Part shown: positions 58,255 to 64,000 of the stretch, piece by piece | How positions within the stretch are numbered: the first letter of the stretch is position 1 | Layout of the letters: each line of letters opens with the position of its first letter | From: Schistocerca nitens | Taxonomy: Eukaryota; Arthropoda; Insecta; Orthoptera; Acrididae | Reading direction: 5' to 3' | NCBI RefSeq assembly: GCF_023898315.1 | Contig: NC_064616.1 | Location: 708,875,389 to 708,939,388, forward strand | DNA: 64,000 nt | Made by a program: the position numbers and the translations under genes | The notes under the pieces: model-generated | What the model saw: only the letters and a program-made list of their open reading frames with translations | The model's database searches: none | What the model was told of the DNA's origin: nothing

Positions 58255-59139
58255 ATGAAGTGTACCACGTCATCACTTGATGGAGATCAAATTCCAGCAG
58301 TCTCTAAGTGTTCAAAGTCTCATTACAGTGCAAGGAAGTATTACACTAAATTGTTCCCCTCCCTGGCCACACCATGGGAGGAACGCCAAGCTATGAATGG
58401 CAGCAAACCTTATTCACCCCAGTACCTTGTATGTACAAGATCTGGTGGGGGCTGCTTTGTCTCGATGAAGCCTCAGTTTTTTGTAGAGCATTTAGAGGAC
58501 AAGTTTGTGGAGGTGGAGAGCTTGTCCAAAATGCGGTCAGGGTCAGTCTTGATAAAAATGACATCCTCTGCCCAGTCATGGGTATGACTCACTTGTGGCA
58601 AGCTGGGGGATGTTCCTGTTACCATCATGCCTCAAAAGAGCTTGAATATGGTTCAGGGTATTATATTCCACAGAGACCTTCCTTTGCAGTCTGACGACGA
58701 GCTACGCACCAACTTAGAGCGTCAAGGAGTTCATTTTGTCTGGCGCATCCAATGGGGTCCGAGGGATAAATACCTTGCCACCAGTGCCTTCATCTTGACC
58801 TTCGAGGGTGACAAATTACCCGGGAAGGTTAAGGTGATGATCTACTGTTGTGATATCAAGCCATATATCCCTCCACCAATGTGCTGCTTTAAGTGCTGGA
58901 AGTTCGGCCGTATGTCTTTCCACTGTACATGTCGAGATTGTGGACATCCATCCCATCACAATACTCCATGTGTACCGCCTCCCATCTGTGTCAACTGCGG
59001 AGAGCATCATTCCCCTTGCTCACCAGACTGCAGGATTTTACAGCGAGAAAGGAAAATCATGGAATACAAGACCCTGGACCGACTGACCTACACTGAGGCT
59101 AAATCCTGTGGCTATGACCTCCTCTTATGCCGCCACTAG
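58255..59139 (+). pseudogene. I-like ORF1, one premature stop
   Basis: The frame is continuous from the ATG at 58255 to the end at 59139 apart from a single TGA at 58585. It reads KPQFFVEHLEDKFVEVESLS, KSLNMVQGIIFHRDLPLQS, then PPPMCCFKC. Zinc knuckles: CFKCWKFGRMSFHC (the His ligand is Arg), CRDCGHPSHHNTPC (intact), CVNCGEHHSPC (intact). It is the best preserved I-like ORF1 in the window, about 295 codons. Confidence 0.8.
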
Positions 59140-59749
59140 GAGAACAGTTGTAGCCTAATCAGTTTCGCGAGTTCCAGTTGGCTCTCGGAGCCATAAGACT
59201 ACACCTGCCCCCTTGATGGTGGGGGGCACTTCCCTCCCTGTTGCTCCCGGGAGCTCTGTCCCCCCAACTACTGGGGACACCAGTCCCCACTTCTCAGTCG
59301 GAGGAGCATAAGTCTTCTTTGGCTTCTCTCGCTTGGAAGGGGGCCCCTTGGATCACTCCCTTCCCAGGTTTCTGCTAGTGGGAAAGATGGCACCCGTCAG
59401 TGGCTGAAGTGCCCAAAAGCAGCTGGTCATAGGGCTTCACAATCATCCTGAGTCCTGGAGACTGAATCAGTGATCCCTCCCAGTCAAAGAAACCCAAGGA
59501 TCAGCAAGAGAAATCCAGAAAGAAGACCCCCCAAGACCAAGAGAAATGCGGTGGCAGCCACACCACCACTGTGTACAAGCTCTGTGTCTGAGGATGAGGT
59601 GAAGATTCTGATGTCCGCTGAGGACCGAGATCTCGCCAGACGCTCAGACACAACAGATATAGCCTGTTCAGGAAATAAGTTGATGGCAGCAGGTGACCCT
59701 GAGGTGTAGATTGCCTCATTGACTGTTTCATGCCTTCCCAGTCCCACGA

Positions 59750-60375
59750 TCATGTCATCCTCCAGTGGAATTGCAGCAGTTTTTTTCAGCACCTGGCTGA
59801 GCTGTGGCAACTGTTAAGCTTTACATCTGCTTTCTGCGTTGCCCTCCAGGAAATATTGTTCCTGGCAATGTGGACCCCTGCCCTTCGTGTCTATAGGGGA
59901 TATTACAAGAACCATAGTGAATATAATAGTGTCGGGTGGAGTTTGTGTTTATGTATTGAACACAGTATGTAGTGAACCTGTGCTACTTCAAACTCCTCTT
60001 GAAGCTGTGGCTATCAAGATACGGACAACACAGGAAATAACTGTCTGCAATGTATATCTCCCTCCAGATGGTGCAGTACTCCTGAACGTATTGGCTGCAC
60101 TGATTGATCAACTCCCAGAACCTTGCTTACTTTTGGGAGATTTTAATGCCCATAACTCCTTGTGGGGTAGCACCATGCTTACTAGCCATGACAAGATGTC
60201 AAAAATTTGTGGCTCATGGTAGTTACTCCACTATTGATTTATCAATTTGCAGCCCAGGACTTCTCCCATCTATCCACTGTAGAGCACATGACAACTTGTG
60301 TGGTAGTGACCACTTCCACATCTTCCTGTCACTCCCCAAGCATCATGCCCATCTCTGCTGTCACTGTTGAATCTC
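59750..60375 (+). pseudogene. I-like endonuclease domain, broken and truncated
   Basis: The frames give ITVCNVYLPPDGAVLLN, LLLGDFNAHNSLWG (GDFN intact, near 60130-60170), then after a frame change TIDLSICSPGLLPSI and CGSDHFHIFLSLP (SDH intact, near 60305-60340). The ORF2 frame ends in stops shortly after. Confidence 0.75.
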
Positions 60376-60520
60376 CCCCATGTGGTGCCATCAATGTTGT
60401 GATTGAGCAGGTCACTACAATGATAATTTCTGCGGCAGAAAAAGTGATCCCTCATTCTCTGGGGTGCCCCCGGCAGTCGATACTGCCCCGTGGAAGTAAT
60501 TCCTATAACTATCAATGCTA

Positions 60521-60746
60521 GTAGATTAGCACTCATGATATTTTTGTTGTTAGTATATTTTACAGAAGGAGTATGCAGCAGTTACATCTGACTTTACTCA
60601 TTGTGTGTCCCTTACCCTTCATGATGGCCTTTTTGTGAATATACGTTGATGAATGATCGAACAAATTAATTGAGGAATATTTCGTGGCAAATGGAAAAGA
60701 AGAAATTTATTTAGCCTTGTTTTATTTTACACAATAGTATTCACTC
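60521..60746. other. Unassigned AT-rich DNA
   Basis: The left end of the Tigger element should lie in or near here, but a matching terminal repeat was not found. Confidence 0.35.
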
Positions 60747-62561
60747 TTAAGCTTGTGTGAACACAGTATATACAGCAGTATGTTGAGTATTCACCAAACT
60801 TCTATACTTAAGAGTGAAGTAATCAGTCATTTTACTCTGTTGCCTATTTGCCCAGTACACACTTTTGAAATTACATACTATGCTCATTATTTCATTTGAA
60901 ATTTCACTGATCCCTCTCTTAACTCGATAGAACATGTTCACAATTCTAAAGGTTTCTAAATCGCTATCACCGTAGGGATAGACATCTATTTCTTTTTTCT
61001 TCCTCTTCTTAATCATCTTCATCTCCTTTGCTCACTTCATGGTCACTGTGTGTGCTGACTTCATTTGAAATTTTGTCTTCAGTTTGCACTTTGGTTGTAA
61101 CAAGGTCATCTGTTGTTGCATACATTTCATAGTCGTACTGATTGAGAATATCATAGTTGATTTCTGACAGCAATGCAGGTAGTGGCTCACCATCAGTGTC
61201 ATTGAACGTGTCTTCAGTTTCAGTGGATTTATTCCGTCAGCTGTAATTCCCGTATGTTGGTAACAGTTCTTGATGGTTTGGGTTGTGACCTGGCTCCAAG
61301 ATTTCGTAATGCATCTGATTTCATCCATCAGTATAATAGAATAGTCCTGCTTTTTCTCAATGTATTGTATCATTTTCAGCAATATGAGCTTACAATAGTG
61401 TCATTTCAGACTCCTCATTACTCCTCGGTCCATGGACTGCAATAAGCTTGTCATATTTGTACGAAGAAAAACGAGCTCAATATTCTCCAAACCAGAGAGT
61501 ACAGGATGTACTGGACAGTTATCAACAAGAACCAGTATCTTCCTTTTCTCACTCACTGGACTCGTATTCGGGAGGACGATGATTCAACCCGCGTCTGGCC
61601 ATCCTGATTTAGGCTTTCTGTGATTTCCCTAAATCGCTCCAGGCAAATTCTGGAATGGTTCCTTTGAAAGGGCATGGCCGACTTCCTTCCCTGTCCTCCC
61701 CTATTCTGATGAGCCTGATGACCTCGCTGTCTGGTCTCCTCCCTCAAACAATCCAACCCAAACCTTTTCTGACTTTTAAGCTCCTGACCCCATCGCCTTA
61801 TTTCAGCTTCAAAGAGTTTGGAGTTCATCTTGGACTTTTTATTAGCATTGTATTGCACTGGCAGATTATTTTTTCATCCTTAAAACCTCTAAGATTCTTT
61901 GCCTTACCTATCACAAGCAGTTTTTTTCCCCCACAGTTCCATCTGCGTTAGCATAAACCAGAATTGTTATTCATTCTTTAGATAACTTGCCACCAACACA
62001 TTCTTCACCCTTGAATTTGAGTTATTTCAGGTGTCAATTTAAATAGAATGCCAGTCCCGTCTACATTAAAGATACCTCAGTCTGCATATCCTTCACGAAT
62101 TGTAGGCCATGCTGTGGTAAGCCATTGTTGGATTGTTTCAGTATTCGCATGTTGGGTTCACCACACAGTTTGCTAAACGTTATGCCATGACGCTGCTTGA
62201 ATCTGTCAATACAGCCACTACTACACACACATTCCTCGTCTTTTAATTTCTTGGCAGATTCTTCTACTTTCACCATAAGGAGAGGTCCGCTAACGGGTAC
62301 ATCGATGCTTCTCTGTTGCTTAAACCACTTAAGCAGTGATTCATCCATGTTGCTGTGTTCAGCTTTTCATAACCACATAGTTTTAGATCCATTTTGTTCA
62401 AACGCAATAACAATTTTATCCTTGTTCTTCCAAATCATTTGGACTGTAGAATTTACAAGGCCAAATCGACGACACATGTCAGACATTTTAGCACCATTCT
62501 CAATTTTGTTAGTCAGTTTCACTTTTTCTTCCACTGTTAAAACTTTTCTTTTACTGGCCAT
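60747..62561 (-). pseudogene. Tigger-type transposase (CENP-B-like HTH plus DDE), broken
   Basis: It starts at the Met at 62561: MASKRKVLTVEEKVKL with the first helix-turn-helix (MSDMCRRFGLVNSTVQMIW). The second, CENP-B-type domain follows (DESLLKWFKQQRS, then FKQRHGI and KLCGEP, 62345-62150). DDE core: FNVDGTGILFKLTPE (first Asp, about 62035-62075), KKLLVIGKAKNPR (about 61890-61930), and KSKMNSKLFEAEIRRWGQEL up to SQKR, where the SINE interrupts. The core resumes KILVLVDNCPVHP (second Asp), LENIELVFLRTNMTSLLQS and MDRGVMRSLK (third Asp, near 61420). The tail (61022-60747) is a variable C-terminus. Several stops are present. Confidence 0.85.
61550..61762 (+). mobile_element. tRNA-headed SINE, 5'-truncated, inside the Tigger element
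   Basis: Same family as 18179-18439: CACTGGACTCGTATTCGGG, ATCCTGATTTAGGC, then TTTGAAAGGGCATGGCC. The A box is missing. The flanks CCTTTTCT at 61542-61549 and 61763-61770 (12 bases with one mismatch if extended) are the target-site duplication, and the Tigger reading resumes directly across it. This shows the SINE is younger than the Tigger insertion. Confidence 0.9.
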
Positions 62562-62774
62562 CTGCTCTAAAATGCATGCAGATAATAACAGATTGTTATG
62601 GAAACTGACATCATGTGTACTGTTGACGAGTTCTGTGATTGTCACCACTACTGTCCATTTGTAATATTAAGCGATGATAAGTATGTTCCGTACTAAGAAT
62701 ATGACCGTACCATAGAAATCATGACATTATAGCAGAGTTGTTGTAATCAATGTTGTTATAAGAAAGTTCAACTG

Positions 62775-63489
62775 TATTTACTCAAAGAGAGAAATTTTGC
62801 ATTTATAAAATAAATTTGCACTTAAAATATAATATTACACCCCTGAAAATAATGGAAAGAGTAAACCTAACAACTCTTCATATTGTTGAGGTTGATAGGC
62901 ACATAAAGAAGACTGAAAAAATTGCAAAACTTTTGGATAGGATACTTTTTCAGATCAAAGGTTGGATCTGGAGGACATCATCCAAAAGCTTAGCAACATT
63001 TTGAGTCTTGTTTATCTGTCTATCGACGACCCAGTACCTAACCTATATGGTGAGTTGTTACCTTTACTCCTTCCATTATCTGCATTTCATGAAGGATCTT
63101 TCATTCTGATATGACATACAGTTCCCTCTGGGAACAACACGAATGAAGGCACTAACCTAGGCAATTGGAAACTATTCAAAGACTGCAGTGGGACTGCTAT
63201 AATGTGGTCAAGTACATGACTTCTCGTCTGTGGAGAGGAGGGTTGTAGCTTATTTGAATGTCCGATTCACACACTGGCTCAATACTGACAAAATCTGTTA
63301 GTAAAAAATAGTGTAAAAAGGAATACACAGGATAAAAAGAAGTCTTGATGAGTTTTAGACACTGAAAACACTAATAGAACTCTCTCACAAAAGCAAAAGT
63401 ATTACCTCTTCGATAAGCACTGGCACAGAGTGCTACACACTGGAAGACTTTTATGTATTTCAGATTGACAGAACTAAGTGCTAATGTTC
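62775..63489. other. Unassigned AT-rich DNA
   Basis: Nothing recognised. Confidence 0.4.
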
Positions 63490-64000
63490 CCAGAATGAGA
63501 TTTTCACTCTGCAGCGGAGTGTGCGCTGATATGAAACTTCCTGGCAGATTAAAACTGTGTGCCCAACCGAGACTCGAACTCGGGACCTTTGCCTTTCGCG
63601 GGAAAGTGCTCTACCATCTGAGCTACCGAAGCACGACTCACGCCCGGTACTCACAGCTTTACTTCTGCCAGTACCTCCTTTCTTTCAGGAGTGCTAGTTC
63701 TGCAAGGTTCGCAGGAGAGCTTCTGTAAAGTTTGGAAGGTAGGAGACGAGGTACTGGCAGAAGTAAAACTGTGAGTACTGGGCGTGAGTCGTGCTTCGGT
63801 AGCTCAGATGGTAGAGCACTTTCCCGCGAAAGGCAAAGGTCCCGAGTTCGAGTCTCGGTCGGGCACACAGTTTTAATCTGCCAGGAAGTTTCATATCAGC
63901 GCACACTCCGCTGCAGAGTGAAAATCTCATTCTGGAAACATCCCCCAGGCTGTGGCTAAGCCATGTCTCCGCAATATCCTATCTTTCAGGAGTGCTAGTT
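63490..64000. mobile_element. tRNA-bearing fold-back element, copy 2, and start of a further unit
   Basis: The palindrome runs from CCAGAATGAG (63490) to CTCATTCTGG (63935), with matching arms of about 190 bases and one tRNA-like segment per arm (plus strand about 63798-63868: GGTAGCTCAGATGGTAGAGC and GAGTTCGAGTCTCGG; minus strand about 63565-63635). Beyond it, TCTTTCAGGAGTGCTAGTT at 63982 repeats the same string at 63681, an offset of about 301 bases, so the sequence appears to enter a second tandem unit cut off by the window edge. Confidence 0.85.

Larger units (their letters stand above)
57671..60520 (+). mobile_element. I-like LINE, 3'-truncated copy
   Basis: The start GACCCCCTGTGGGCCCGGGG and the next 300 bases follow the copy at 23374. 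It contains ORF1 and the endonuclease and ends near 60520 without RT or RNase H. Loss of the 3' end is the opposite of normal 5' truncation, so a later deletion or rearrangement is likely. Confidence 0.8.
60747..62774 (-). mobile_element. Tigger/pogo-family transposon, with a SINE inserted
   Basis: The right terminus, read inward from 62774, is CAGTTGAACTTTCTTATAAC, typical of Tigger-like ends and followed outward by TA. The minus strand encodes a CENP-B/Tigger-type transposase along its length. The left terminal repeat is not found. Confidence 0.8.

Overview
This is eukaryotic, repeat-saturated, AT-rich DNA, with no operons or bacterial gene layout. The mix of dispersed families (two tRNA-headed SINEs, a CR1-like LINE with an esterase ORF1, an I-like LINE with RNase H, an RTE-type LINE, several Tc1 elements, Tigger, piggyBac and Penelope) and the wording of the SINE heads fit a large insect genome. 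An orthopteran of the grasshopper/locust type (Schistocerca-like) is my best guess. That guess rests on recognising repeat families and was not checked by a search.

Layout. 1-12 kb: mostly unassigned DNA carrying a tRNA-bearing fold-back element (1157-1559), a 1.3 kb imperfect inverted repeat (3276-4565), Tc1/mariner relics (6421-7531, 9484-10294, 11250-12356), a SINE (7839-8021) and a short protein relic (8316-8570). 12.5-18 kb: an RTE-type LINE on the minus strand whose central RT is replaced by fragments of an I-like LINE (plus) and a CR1-like LINE (minus). 19-29.4 kb: two long LINEs on the plus strand, a well-preserved CR1-like copy and a 6 kb I-like copy with a matching target-site duplication. 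29.7-33 kb: a SINE, a Tc1 relic and unclassified repeats. 34.4-37.6 kb: an I-like fragment and two Penelope-like copies head to head. 39.9-45.7 kb: a large element beginning CAGGGTGTA with internal tandem duplications and a doubled right end. 46.4-47.5 kb: a second copy of the Tc1 family seen at 11.3 kb, in the opposite orientation. 49.7-57.5 kb: a third CR1-like copy, split inside its RT active site by a 4 kb insertion that itself contains a piggyBac element flanked by TTAA. 57.7-60.5 kb: another I-like copy. 60.7-62.8 kb: a Tigger/pogo element carrying a SINE. 63.5 kb to the end: the tRNA-bearing fold-back unit again, apparently entering a tandem array.

The only candidate for a resident host gene is a plus-strand split gene. 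Three short exons (33424-33572, 39110-39248, 48162-48212) have splice sites and reading phases that fit together, and each is open only in the frame required. They would give the C-terminal 112 residues of an unidentified protein. A possible further upstream exon ends at position 87. If this is right, most of the window is introns and 3' flank colonised by mobile elements. Every transposon gene seen is broken by stops or frameshifts; the CR1-like copies at 15-16.7 kb and 19-23 kb are the least decayed.
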